Origin: Sphingomonas sp. IC-56 | Lineage (GTDB): Bacteria; Pseudomonadota; Alphaproteobacteria; Sphingomonadales; Sphingomonadaceae | Length of the DNA stretch: 64,000 nt | Direction: 5' to 3' | Assembly: GCF_021043375.1 (NCBI RefSeq) | Contig: NZ_JAJNDV010000005.1 | Coordinates: 186,001-250,000 of the forward strand | Shown: piece after piece, positions 26,503 through 34,813 of the stretch | How the letters are laid out: every line of letters begins with the position of its first letter | Position numbering within the stretch: position 1 is the first letter of the stretch | The notes under the pieces: model-generated | Seen by the model: the letters and a program-made list of their open reading frames with translations, nothing else | Databases searched by the model: none | Told to the model about the DNA's origin: nothing | Translations under genes and position numbers: made by a program

Positions 26503-27096
26503 TCAGCTTGCCGCCGGCAGCAGCGCGGGAGGCGGGGCCTGGCGGACGGCGGGCGCGACATCGGTGATCGCGGGGCCGGCAAAGGGCAGGCGGCGCAGCC
26601 GGTAGAGCAGGAAAGGCTGGCCCTTTAACCCGGCCATGGAGGAAAGGTGGCTCGCCTGCGCAAAGTCGAGGCTGACATATTCGACGGCCAGCGCGCCCAT
26701 GCGCAAGCCAATGTCGGGCGCGCTGGCGCCGTCGAACACCGGATGTTCCTGAAGATACTGGACGATGCGCGAGAGTGCGGCGATGCCGGTGGCATAGCCG
26801 GCGTCGGCGAAGCAGGACACGAACAGCACACAGGCGTCGAGGAACAAGGGCGCGCTGGCGAGCGCAAAGCCATCGCCCGCGCCGATGCGCGGCGTCTGGT
26901 AGGCGCCGACGCTGGCATCGGCCTGGAACGCGGCGAGCGACATCACGATGCTGCCGTCCAGATCGCCGGCGCTGCGCCCATCGGCACCGGCCAGGTTGGT
27001 CAGGCGCAGCCAATCGCCATCGCGCGCATGCCCGGCCTGAAGCGCGGATTCGAGCTTATCGCGAATGGACGCAAGGATCTCATTGACCATGACCAT
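26503..27096 (-). CDS. DUF4255/Pvc16-like tail terminator protein
   Basis: The 197-residue protein begins MVMVNEILASIRDKLESAL, with a second ATG at codon 3, and has the DUF4255 (Pvc16_N) pattern (GSIVMSLAAFQADAS, LFLDACVLFVSCF, LSRIVQYLQEHPVFDG). A Pro/Ala-rich tail follows. In PVC and Afp the equivalent protein caps the end of the tube and sheath. It is the first gene of the leftward operon, so the operon promoter should lie just upstream. Confidence 0.88.
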   Translation of the reverse strand: MVMVNEILASIRDKLESALQAGHARDGDWLRLTNLAGADGRSAGDLDGSIVMSLAAFQADASVGAYQTPRIGAGDGFALASAPLFLDACVLFVSCFADAGYATGIAALSRIVQYLQEHPVFDGASAPDIGLRMGALAVEYVSLDFAQASHLSSMAGLKGQPFLLYRLRRLPFAGPAITDVAPAVRQAPPPALLPAAS

Positions 27097-27316
27097 GGGT
27101 CAGGACCATTCCTCAAAATCATGAGTAAGGACGATCAGGCACCGAAGAACGCCGGCTCTTGGAGACTCGACTACGCGTTACTGAAGCGAGCCTATAGGGC
27201 TGACTGCCACGCGCAAGACAGAACCGGGCAAGGTTGCAGCGATTTCGGTGCGGTTATTTGCCGGTGCAGAATGCCGATATGCCGAAACTTCGATCCGATC
27301 CGGAGCAAGCCGGAGA
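27097..27316. promoter_or_regulatory. Presumed promoter region of the injection-system operon
   Basis: This is the 5' flank of the leftward eCIS operon. No clear ribosome-binding site precedes either ATG and no confident -35/-10 pair could be picked. A TATAGG-like hexamer lies near 27193. The region has no coding signal. Confidence 0.35.
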
Positions 27317-27526
27317 TCAGCCGGAGTCGCGTGCCGCGTTGCGCCGTTCGGCCAGCATCCGGCTGCGCTGCCTCAACTCTTGGCTGCGTTCCCTGGCCAG
27401 GTTGGACCGCTCCAGCAGCGTCAAGGACGCGGCACGAAAGATCGCAGAGCGTTTCGACAGGGGTGGTGGAGCGCCGTCCTTCATCCGCCTTCGCTTAGCG
27501 AAGCGCGCCGCCGCACCGGACATCAT
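27317..27526 (-). CDS. Possible small coiled-coil protein
   Basis: The open frame gives 69 residues, starting MMSGAAARFAKRRR, with a Leu/Arg/Glu helix in its second half (LLERSNLARERSQELRQRS) that could form a coiled coil. It lies 32 bases downstream of the large PAS kinase and in the same direction, but has no obvious ribosome-binding site. The sequence resembles small helical proteins often annotated beside sensor kinases; it may be spurious. Confidence 0.35.
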   Translation of the reverse strand: MMSGAAARFAKRRRMKDGAPPPLSKRSAIFRAASLTLLERSNLARERSQELRQRSRMLAERRNAARDSG

Positions 27527-27558
27527 GGATCAATCGCGTGCAGCGAATGCGTGCCGGA

Positions 27559-30500
27559 TCAGCCCAGGGCGGCCATGCTGACTGCGAGTTCGTCCTGGCG
27601 GAACGGCTTGGGAAGGCGGGGCAGGTCGGGGGCGATGCCGTCCAGTTCGGCATAGCCCGACACGATCAGTACCGGGGTGCCGGGATGCCGCTCGCGCACG
27701 ATTTGGGCAAGTTCGCTGCCGGTCATGCCGGGCATGAGGTGGTCGGTGACAACATAGTCGGCATGCGCGCGTGCGAGGAAGGCGAGGGCTTCGTGGCCGC
27801 TTTCCACTTCCACCACGCTGTAGCCCAGGTCGCCGAGCAGCGCGGCGGTGGATTCGCGTACGCCCGCTTCGTCGTCGACCAGCAGCACCAGGCCGCTGGC
27901 TTCGCCGGATTGCTCGGCGGTGGCGTCGGTGCGGGCTTCGGGGCAGCCATCGGCGATCGGCAGCAGCAGTTCGACCTCCGTCCCTTTGCCCGGCGCGCTG
28001 CGCAGCTGCATCGATCCGCCCAGCTGAAGCGACAGACCATGGACCATCGAGAGGCCCAGGCCCGTCCCCTTGCCGATGCCCTTGGTCGAGAAGAAAGGCT
28101 CGATCGCGCGCGCCATGGTCTCTGCGTCCATGCCCGATCCGGTGTCGGCAACCGACAGGCTGACATAGTCGCCGGGCGCCAGGCCACTGTCATGCCCGGG
28201 GCCGACATTGGCATGCCGGGCCGCGAGCGTCAGCCGCCCCCCCTCGGGCATGGCGTCGCGCGAATTCACGCTGAGATTGAGCAGCGCCATTTCAAGCTGG
28301 TTGGGGTCGGCAAGGGCAGGGGGCAGCCCTTCTTGCACGCTTACCGCCACTTCGACCTGTGGGCCGCAGGTGCTGGCGATCAGGTCCTGGAGACCGGTGA
28401 TCAGGGCGCCCATGTCGACGGGGCCGGGTTGAAGCGGCTGGCGGCGGGCAAAGGCCAGCAGCCGTTGAACCAGAACGCGGGCGCGTTCCGCGGACTCCAG
28501 CGCGCCGCCGATCAGCCGATGATCGCGCGGGCTGGCGGTGCTGCTGCGGCGAAGCAGATCGAGCCCGCCGATGATAGGGGTGAGAAGATTGTTGAAGTCG
28601 TGTGCGACGCCGCCGGTGAGCTGGCCAAGCGACTCCACCTTTTGCGACTGGCGCAGTGCGTCCTGTGCGCGCTCCAGCTCGGCACGCTGTTCCAGTTCCT
28701 CCGTCACGTCGCGGCCAATGACATAGGCTTCGCCTTCGCTGGGCGCCGCGCTCCAGGCGAAATGGCGCCAACTGCCGTCCTTGGCCTGCACGCGGCCGAT
28801 CACGTCGCGCACAGGGCCACGCGCGGCGGCACGGATGCCATGCGCCACGGCGCGCAAGTCGTGCGGGTGGAAATAGCGGCTGAAGCGGTCGCCGAGCACT
28901 TCTTCGGGCTGATAGCCGAGCAGGGGCGTGAGGGCAGGGTTCACGGCGCGCACGTCCCAGCGCAGCCCGATCACCAGGAACAGGTCGCTGCTGAGGCGCC
29001 ACATGCGGTCCCGCTCCGCGGTGCGCTCGGCAACCTGCTGTTCCAGCGTCTCGTTGAGCGCGCGTAGCGACTCCTGTGCCTCACGCCTGGCGGTCACGTC
29101 GCGTACGGTGCCGGTGAAGCGAAGCGACACGTCGCCTTCGCGCTGCACCACGCCGCGCGATGCGATCCAGCAGATCGAGCCATCGTCGCGGCAGACGCGG
29201 TATTCGGCAAAGAACGCCTCGCCCGTTTCCACCGAATGGCGATAGGCAGCGATCACCCAGTTGCGGTCGTCGGGGTGAAGCAGGCGGAACAGCAGCTCGG
29301 GCGTGACCTCCGTTGCGACATCCGTGCCGAGCATTGCCGCCGCGCGGGCGGACATGGTGCCCTGCTGAGTCTGGAGGTTCCAGTCCCAGGTGCCGATCCT
29401 TGCGCCCTCCATCGCGAGGCGGAGCCGCGTCTCGCTTTCGCGCAGTGCCGCCTCGGTCCGCACCCGCTCGATATGCGCCCAGGACCGGTCGGTCACTTCG
29501 CGCAGCAAGTTCAGTTCCTCGTCGCTCCATGCATGCGGCTTTGAATCGTGGATCGCCATCAGCGCGGTGAGGCGCCCTTCCCGGAGAAAGGGCATGCAGA
29601 TCGTCGCGCGGATGCCGATATCGAGAAAGGCTTGTGCGCCATCCTCGCCCAGTTCCGCGACATTGTCGTTCACGATCAGCGGTTTGCCGGCGTGGAGGTT
29701 CGCAACCGTGAGTGAGCCGAAGCTTTCCAGGCTGTAGCGCCCGACGATGCTCGGAACGTCCGCGGCATGCCAATCGCCGCGGATGTTGAACATGTTCTCG
29801 TCGGCTTCCATGTCGGCATAGGCGCAATCGGAGATCGCCAGATGCTCGCCCAGCATCCGTGTGGTGATCGCCATGACGCTGTCCGCATCGCGCGCCTCAG
29901 CGGTGGCGCTGGCCAGCCTGTCCAGGAAGCGCAGCCGCGCCTCGTTCAGGCGCAGCGCCTGTTCGGCGCGCCGCCGCTCGACCGCGGTGCGGGTCCGTTC
30001 GGCCACGTCGCGGATCAGCTGGAGCTCCTCGGGCGACCAGGGCCGGACATCGGCGTGGTTGAGGAACAGCAGCGCGACGAAGCCGCCCTGCTCGGTGACC
30101 GGCATGTTGACGAAGGCGCGGGCGGTGATCGCTTCCAGGCTGGCTGCGGTGTCGGCGGTGCGGGGATCCAGGCGTGCGTCGGGGACCACGACGGTGCGGC
30201 CGGCCTTCAGATCCTCGATATAGCTGCCATAGTCGCGGAAGTGCAGCACGCCCGAGATCGTCTGCACGCCCGGGGCATTCCAATCGCGTGCGATGGTGAT
30301 GGTTTCGGCAACCGTGTCGATGGTGCCATAGCCGGCGCGGCTGACCTCGAGCGCGCGCGCCAGGGTTTCGGCGGCGGCGAAGGCGATCTCCTGCGGATCG
30401 TCGAGTTCGCGCAGCCGGTCGCCCAGTTCGGCGAGCACGGCATGGCGGCGCTCGGCCTGACGGGTCTCGGTGACGTCGAAGCCTTCGCAGAACACCCCGG

Positions 30501-31326
30501 TGACGCGGCCGGCATGATCGTGCAGCGGCGCGAAGATGAAGGTGAGGTAGCGGGTTTCCGCGGGACCGTCTTCGGTGCGGCGGTAATGCACGGCGGCGCC
30601 TTCGGCGGCGAAGGCCTGGCCGGATTCGTAGACCAGGTCGATCTGGTCCAGAAACTCCTGAGCCTCAAGACTGGGGAAAGCGCGGCGCAGGGTCTTGCCC
30701 ACCCAATCCTCGCTGCCGAACAGGGTGCAGTGCGCGTCGTTGACGAACTCCACCAGATGCTCGGGGCCGCGCGTCACCATGATGAAGCCGGGCGCTTGTT
30801 CGAACATGCGGTGCTGGCGGTCACGCTCGGCGGCGCGGCGGGCATGTTCCTGAATCCGGCCGGTGGTTTCGGTGCACAGCACCAGCACGCCGCCGATTGG
30901 GCCGTCGCCGTCGATCGGGCTGCAGCTATAGGTCCAAAACGTTTCCTCGACGCGGCCGTGGCGTGCGGTGCGCAGCGGCTGATCCTCGCGGAACACCGAG
31001 CGGTTGCCCGCCATCACGGATTCGATGTCGGCACCGATGACCTTCCAGGCATTGGCCAACCCGGCGGGGCCCGGCGCCCCCAGCAGGGCGGGGTGCTTTT
31101 CCGGGCCGAGCGACTGGGCGAACGCATCATTGTACAGGCAGCGGAGCTCGGGCCCCCAGAAGATCAGCGCAGGATGCTGGGTGTTCAGGATCAGCCGCAC
31201 GGTTGTGCGCAGCGCGTCGGGCCACTGAGCGGGCGGGCCGAACGGGTGCGTGGCCCAGCCGAACGCGCGCATATGGGCGCCCATCTCGCCGCCGCCAGTC
31301 AGAAAATCCGCGCCCAAGCCGGTCAT
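27559..31326 (-). CDS. Multi-PAS/GAF hybrid histidine kinase with C-terminal receiver
   Basis: The product is about 1255 residues from ATG 31326; an upstream GTG at 31353 is possible. No membrane segment is seen, so it is probably cytoplasmic. The order is an N-terminal PAS with LTGGGEMGAHMRAFGW, a second PAS, two GAF domains (about 300-460 and 470-620), two further PAS domains (WDWNLQTQQGTMSARAA; DLFLVIGLRWDVRAVNP), HisKA with LTGGVAHDFNNLLTPI, the ATPase domain (DTGSGMD, GTGLGLSMVHG) and a receiver with Asp in YVVTDHLMPGMTG. The HDFNN type usually pairs with a C-terminal receiver. The ligand is unknown; redox, light or oxygen sensing is typical. Confidence 0.9.
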   Translation of the reverse strand: MTGLGADFLTGGGEMGAHMRAFGWATHPFGPPAQWPDALRTTVRLILNTQHPALIFWGPELRCLYNDAFAQSLGPEKHPALLGAPGPAGLANAWKVIGADIESVMAGNRSVFREDQPLRTARHGRVEETFWTYSCSPIDGDGPIGGVLVLCTETTGRIQEHARRAAERDRQHRMFEQAPGFIMVTRGPEHLVEFVNDAHCTLFGSEDWVGKTLRRAFPSLEAQEFLDQIDLVYESGQAFAAEGAAVHYRRTEDGPAETRYLTFIFAPLHDHAGRVTGVFCEGFDVTETRQAERRHAVLAELGDRLRELDDPQEIAFAAAETLARALEVSRAGYGTIDTVAETITIARDWNAPGVQTISGVLHFRDYGSYIEDLKAGRTVVVPDARLDPRTADTAASLEAITARAFVNMPVTEQGGFVALLFLNHADVRPWSPEELQLIRDVAERTRTAVERRRAEQALRLNEARLRFLDRLASATAEARDADSVMAITTRMLGEHLAISDCAYADMEADENMFNIRGDWHAADVPSIVGRYSLESFGSLTVANLHAGKPLIVNDNVAELGEDGAQAFLDIGIRATICMPFLREGRLTALMAIHDSKPHAWSDEELNLLREVTDRSWAHIERVRTEAALRESETRLRLAMEGARIGTWDWNLQTQQGTMSARAAAMLGTDVATEVTPELLFRLLHPDDRNWVIAAYRHSVETGEAFFAEYRVCRDDGSICWIASRGVVQREGDVSLRFTGTVRDVTARREAQESLRALNETLEQQVAERTAERDRMWRLSSDLFLVIGLRWDVRAVNPALTPLLGYQPEEVLGDRFSRYFHPHDLRAVAHGIRAAARGPVRDVIGRVQAKDGSWRHFAWSAAPSEGEAYVIGRDVTEELEQRAELERAQDALRQSQKVESLGQLTGGVAHDFNNLLTPIIGGLDLLRRSSTASPRDHRLIGGALESAERARVLVQRLLAFARRQPLQPGPVDMGALITGLQDLIASTCGPQVEVAVSVQEGLPPALADPNQLEMALLNLSVNSRDAMPEGGRLTLAARHANVGPGHDSGLAPGDYVSLSVADTGSGMDAETMARAIEPFFSTKGIGKGTGLGLSMVHGLSLQLGGSMQLRSAPGKGTEVELLLPIADGCPEARTDATAEQSGEASGLVLLVDDEAGVRESTAALLGDLGYSVVEVESGHEALAFLARAHADYVVTDHLMPGMTGSELAQIVRERHPGTPVLIVSGYAELDGIAPDLPRLPKPFRQDELAVSMAALG

Positions 31327-31417
31327 CGCGCCCTGTGTCCACCAACGCCCCACGGGCGGGCAGGGACCATACAGCCATTGCGGACGGCTTCCAGTGTAGA
31401 ATTCGTGCGCGAACGCC

Positions 31418-32014
31418 TTAGCGGGCGGTGCCCCGGAAAGACGCCGCTAGACTGCGAAAGGTGATCGACCAGCGGGGCACGTCCATCGGCGCGATGCTGT
31501 GTTCCCAGTCGTGGCGGATCGGGCCGGACAGATGGTAGATCGAGCCCGGTGCCAGGGGCGCGGAGAAGCGCTCGAAGCCTGTGCCGCGGCGGCGCCGGAA
31601 GCGCATGGTGGCGGCGTTGCCGAGCGAGATGCCGACGACATGCTCGAAGGCGGGGCGATCCTTGTGCCAGCCAATGCCGGCGCCGGGATCGTAACGGATG
31701 AGCAGCGCCTGGACGAGTTCGCCGGCGTCCAGGCCGATGAACGCCGCCGCGCGATCGCGGATCGGCAGGAGCCATTCGGGAAGTGGTGCGGTCGTCTCCA
31801 TCCGCCCGGTGTCGAAATCATAGTGCCAGCCAAAGCTTGCGGTCAGGCGCTTGCCGAGCCAGCCCTGGAAGCGAAAGGGTGCGAGTTCGAGGCCGTTCAT
31901 GGCATCGATAAGGCTTGTGGCTTCGGACGCTGTAACGAAGTTCTCGCGATATTGCAGCAGAGGCGTTGCAGACTGTCCGAACAGGTCGAGATTATTATCA
32001 GACATATTTGGCAT
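31418..32014 (-). CDS. AlkB-type 2-oxoglutarate/Fe(II) dioxygenase
   Basis: The 198-residue protein has the AlkB fold signature: LLIRYDPGAGIGWHKDRPAF with the iron-binding HxD, the second His in LSGPIRHDWEHSI, and a C-terminal RWSITFRSL carrying the 2-oxoglutarate Arg. AlkB enzymes remove alkyl groups from nucleic acid bases by oxidation. It is divergent from an ArsR regulator, with 151 bases between them. I see no strong ribosome-binding site; MPNMSDNN or MSDNN are the possible starts. Confidence 0.88.
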   Translation of the reverse strand: MPNMSDNNLDLFGQSATPLLQYRENFVTASEATSLIDAMNGLELAPFRFQGWLGKRLTASFGWHYDFDTGRMETTAPLPEWLLPIRDRAAAFIGLDAGELVQALLIRYDPGAGIGWHKDRPAFEHVVGISLGNAATMRFRRRRGTGFERFSAPLAPGSIYHLSGPIRHDWEHSIAPMDVPRWSITFRSLAASFRGTAR

Positions 32015-32126
32015 AACGTAGGTTGAGTGGAACGGGGGTTCAATGTTGCCGGAGTATGTCCGGCAGAATTGATGCGACGAATTGTGCCGCTTCTGCTTGG
32101 GGTTAATCGGCATTTCGGATTTATAC

Positions 32127-32139
32127 GGGGTTGCACCCC
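32127..32139. promoter_or_regulatory. Palindrome upstream of the ArsR-type gene
   Basis: GGGGT-TGC-ACCCC is a perfect 5-bp inverted repeat with a 3-base centre, followed by TTTT, 26 bases before the regulator start. It could be an operator bound by the ArsR-type protein itself or a small hairpin in the leader. Confidence 0.4.
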
Positions 32140-32165
32140 TTTTGATCCGCGCATAGCGAGGCGCC

Positions 32166-32480
32166 GTGAAGGACGAAATGATCACCCAAGTCGACCGCGC
32201 GTCGCTGTTTCTGAAGGCCCTTTCTGGCAGGAGCCGGCTGCTGCTTCTGTGCCACCTGTGGGAGGGGGAGAAGTCCGTCGGCGAGCTCGCCAAGCTGACC
32301 GGGGCGCGCGATACCGCCGTGTCCCAGCAGCTCGCGCTGTTGCGGCGTGAAGGCATGGTGACCGCGCGCCGTGCGGGCCAGATGATCTTCTATTCGCTGG
32401 CCAGCGCCGAGGCGCGCCAGATGCTGGAATCGCTGCACGGGCTGTTCTGTGCCGAGCCGCCGATCGAGGTCGCGGCCTAA
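32166..32480 (+). CDS. ArsR-family transcriptional regulator
   Basis: The 104-residue protein starts at a GTG preceded by GCGAGG; an ATG four codons later is preceded by AAGGA and is also possible. It is a winged-helix protein with recognition helix SVGELAKLTGARDTAVSQQL and wing MVTARRAGQMIFYSL. The single Cys (GLFCAE near the end) gives no classic metal site, so a metal-independent signal such as redox or persulfide is possible. It is divergent from the AlkB-type gene and may regulate it. Confidence 0.85.
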   Translation: MKDEMITQVDRASLFLKALSGRSRLLLLCHLWEGEKSVGELAKLTGARDTAVSQQLALLRREGMVTARRAGQMIFYSLASAEARQMLESLHGLFCAEPPIEVAA

Positions 32481-32486
32481 GGTCCT

Positions 32487-33497
32487 TTACGCCGGGCGGC
32501 GCTCCAATGCGCCACGGGCGGCGGCGACGATCAGTTCCAGCGGCCGGTTCGCGCGGATGCGGTGCCAGGTTGCCAGTTCGCCTACCGAGCGGCGCGACTG
32601 ATCGCGCACCACGGTTGCGGTGGCGTCGGACGCGTCGTTCTCGCGCGCAGTGACGCGCGCGATGCGGTCCCGCTCCGGCGCCTCCAGCCAGATGCCGGTA
32701 AACGGCACCCGGGCCTTGAGCGCGAGCGCCAGTGCGACGTCGCGCTCGCTGCGGTTCATGAAGACCGCGTCCAGGATCACCGACGACCCGCAGGCGAGAT
32801 GATCGTCAGCGGACTGGAACATCGCCTCATAAGTGTCGCGGTCGCTGCGCGGGGTATAGTGTCCAGGCGGCAGGCGCGTTTCGGGGGCGACGCCCGCCAG
32901 CCGCTTGCGGAACACGTCGGAGCGCAGAACGCGGGCGCCGGGTGCCCGCCCCGCGCGGGGCGCGAGCCATTGCGCCAGGGTGGACTTGCCCGTCCCCGAC
33001 AGCCCGCCCACTGCGATCAGCCTGGCAGGCGCGGGTTCGAGAATGGTCTCGGCCAACCGCGTGTCGAGCGATCCCGCGGCATGGAGCGACAGGAACAGCG
33101 GCAGCATCGCCCACCCGGTCGAGCCCTGCGGCGTGACATCCAGATAGCGGTTCGCCAGCACGCTGGCTTCCAATCCGAGCGCGTGGCCGAGCAGTTCCGC
33201 GCCGGGGCGGGCAAGGTCGAACAGGACATCGGCTGCACCGCCGGGCAGTTGCCGGACCCTGCCTTGCTGGCCGCGGCGCACCAGATGGTCGAACTGACGG
33301 TGCAGTTCGCTGCGTTGGGCGGGCAGATGCGCGAGAGCGGGAAGCTGGCCAAGGAAGGGTTGCGCAGTCGCTGGCGGCACGGCGGCATGCCGGCGGCCCA
33401 GGGTGTCGGCAATGCGCCGCAGGATCGGCACGTCGATGCCGGGTTCGCCCAGCAAGGACTCCAAAAGCGGTGAACCGGCTGCGGCTCTGGCCGCCAT
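32487..33497 (-). CDS. P-loop kinase, related to phosphotransferase/ATP-binding fusions, N-terminal part reduced
   Basis: The 336-residue protein starts at ATG 33497 behind GAGGAGAA. The C-terminal half is a P-loop kinase: GGLSGTGKSTLAQWLAP near residue 165, LRSDVFRKRLAGV, and SVILDAVFMNRSERD. Related proteins of about 500 residues carry an N-terminal aminoglycoside-phosphotransferase-like domain with an HGDLH catalytic loop. Here the N-terminal region is only about 150 residues and the expected HGD loop is missing, with RVRQLPGGAADVLFDL in its place. The P-loop domain looks intact. The substrate is unknown. It is divergent from the LacI-type gene. Confidence 0.75.
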   Translation of the reverse strand: MAARAAAGSPLLESLLGEPGIDVPILRRIADTLGRRHAAVPPATAQPFLGQLPALAHLPAQRSELHRQFDHLVRRGQQGRVRQLPGGAADVLFDLARPGAELLGHALGLEASVLANRYLDVTPQGSTGWAMLPLFLSLHAAGSLDTRLAETILEPAPARLIAVGGLSGTGKSTLAQWLAPRAGRAPGARVLRSDVFRKRLAGVAPETRLPPGHYTPRSDRDTYEAMFQSADDHLACGSSVILDAVFMNRSERDVALALALKARVPFTGIWLEAPERDRIARVTARENDASDATATVVRDQSRRSVGELATWHRIRANRPLELIVAAARGALERRPA

Positions 33498-33611
33498 GGT
33501 GTTTCTCCTCGGCCTTGTTCTACCGCTGCTTGGGCGAAGCTGGCACGCGATTTCTGAACCAGGGCTGATGCGTCCAGATGTAATCTTGTGCGACTACGGA
33601 TCCGTTGCGCA

Positions 33612-33638
33612 GGGCGGACAGGCGGGGTACGTCCGCCC
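33612..33638. promoter_or_regulatory. Inverted repeat in the leader of the LacI-type gene
   Basis: GGGCGGAC and GTCCGCCC form a perfect 8-bp inverted repeat with an 11-base spacer, ending 15 bases before the regulator start codon. It may be a hairpin or operator near the ribosome-binding site GAGGGAG. Confidence 0.4.
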
Positions 33639-33653
33639 GGTCGAGGGAGCAGG

Positions 33654-34724
33654 ATGAGCAGGGCCAATCGCAGAAACCGGGGAACCGCCACGGTTCAGGA
33701 CGTCGCCCGCGCCGCCGGCGTTTCGGCGATGACCGTGTCGCGGGTGGTGAATGGCGGTACCAATGTGCGCGACAGCACGCGCGAAGCGGTTCTCCAGGCG
33801 ATTGCCGAGCTGAACTATTCACCCAACAGCGCCGCGCGCAGCTTGGCCGCGGGCGACGAGTTGCAGATCGGCCTGCTCTATTCCAACCCGTCGGCGGCCT
33901 ATCTATCGCAATTCCTGATCGGTGCGTTGGCGGCGGCGCGGCGCGCGGGCTGCCATCTGGTGCTGGAGCTTTGCGAAGGCGAGACGCCTGAAGAACAGGC
34001 GGAGGCGACGCGGCAGTTCGCGGCGACCAGTGTCGGGGGCGTGATCCTGCCGCCGCCCTTGTCCGAATCCGGACCGGTGCGCGACGTGCTGGAAGCCGCG
34101 GGCATTCCCTGGGTGTCGGTGGCGATGGGACGGCCGCCTGAGGATTGTCTCAACGTGCGGATCGACGACTTCGAGGCGTCCGCGGCGATGACGCGGCACC
34201 TGCTGGACCTGGGGCACTGCCATATCGGCTTCATTCGCGGCAATCCCAACCAGACCTCCAGTGAAGAACGCTTCCGCGGCTTCGCGGCGGCACTGGAAGA
34301 GGCGGGAATGGAAGCCAGCGCAATGCCGGTGGAACAAGGCGACTTCACCTTCCGCTCGGGCATCGACGCGGCCGAGCGGCTGTTGGACAGCGACCATGTG
34401 CCGACCGCGATCTTTGCCAGCAACGACGACATGGCGGCGGCAGCCGTGGGGGTGGCGCACCGCCGCGGGCTTCATGTGCCGCAAGATGTAAGCATCGTCG
34501 GCTTCGACGATACCTCGCTGGCCACCACTGTCTGGCCGGAGCTGACCACCGTGCGCCAGCCGATCGCGCCCATGGCCGAGGCCGCGCTTGCCCTGCTGCT
34601 CGCCCGCATCCGGGCCGACCGCGCAGCCGGCAACGGCGGCGGGTTCGGCGCCACCGATTTGCAGGATCAGGTGCTGGAGCATGCGCTGGTAGTGCGGCAG
34701 TCTTCCGGGCGGCCGCCGCATTGA
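33654..34724 (+). CDS. LacI-family regulator, probable xylose-responsive (XylR-like)
   Basis: The 356-residue protein starts at an ATG behind GAGGGAGCAGG. The N-terminal helix-turn-helix and hinge read ATVQDVARAAGVSAMTVSRV and PNSAARSLA. A periplasmic-binding-protein-like sensor domain follows, with FASNDDMAAAAVGVAHR and SIVGFDDTSLATTVWPELTT. It lies directly upstream of a sugar porter and 9 kb from xylX-xylB-xylC. The 10-bp box AGCGGTACCA occurs before the porter, xylX and the GH9 gene, so this protein is the best candidate to bind it and repress without inducer. Binding and inducer are inference. Confidence 0.85.
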   Translation: MSRANRRNRGTATVQDVARAAGVSAMTVSRVVNGGTNVRDSTREAVLQAIAELNYSPNSAARSLAAGDELQIGLLYSNPSAAYLSQFLIGALAAARRAGCHLVLELCEGETPEEQAEATRQFAATSVGGVILPPPLSESGPVRDVLEAAGIPWVSVAMGRPPEDCLNVRIDDFEASAAMTRHLLDLGHCHIGFIRGNPNQTSSEERFRGFAAALEEAGMEASAMPVEQGDFTFRSGIDAAERLLDSDHVPTAIFASNDDMAAAAVGVAHRRGLHVPQDVSIVGFDDTSLATTVWPELTTVRQPIAPMAEAALALLLARIRADRAAGNGGGFGATDLQDQVLEHALVVRQSSGRPPH

Positions 34725-34765
34725 TGCATAGCGGCTTGCTTTTGCTGGGGAAGCCCTGCACCGTT

Positions 34766-34775
34766 AGCGGTACCA
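34766..34775. promoter_or_regulatory. Putative LacI-family (XylR-like) operator, site B
   Basis: AGCGGTACCA occurs 38 bases before the start codon of the sugar porter, in the 89-base gap behind the LacI-type gene. It is identical to sites A and C. Confidence 0.6.
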
Positions 34776-34813
34776 ATCGCGCGCAAAGGCGCGTCAAGGC
34801 AGAGGATTAGGGG

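Noticed and set aside
9914..27096. Type VI secretion system or R-type pyocin
   Set aside because: VgrG, PAAR, sheath and gp25 occur in all of these, but no TssJLM, ClpV, holin or endolysin is present, while the AAA+ ATPase, DUF4255, DUF5908 and CIS tape measure favour an eCIS.
29767..31464. Long open frame opposite the PAS/GAF kinase
   Set aside because: It is antisense to a clear multidomain kinase and has no recognisable motif.
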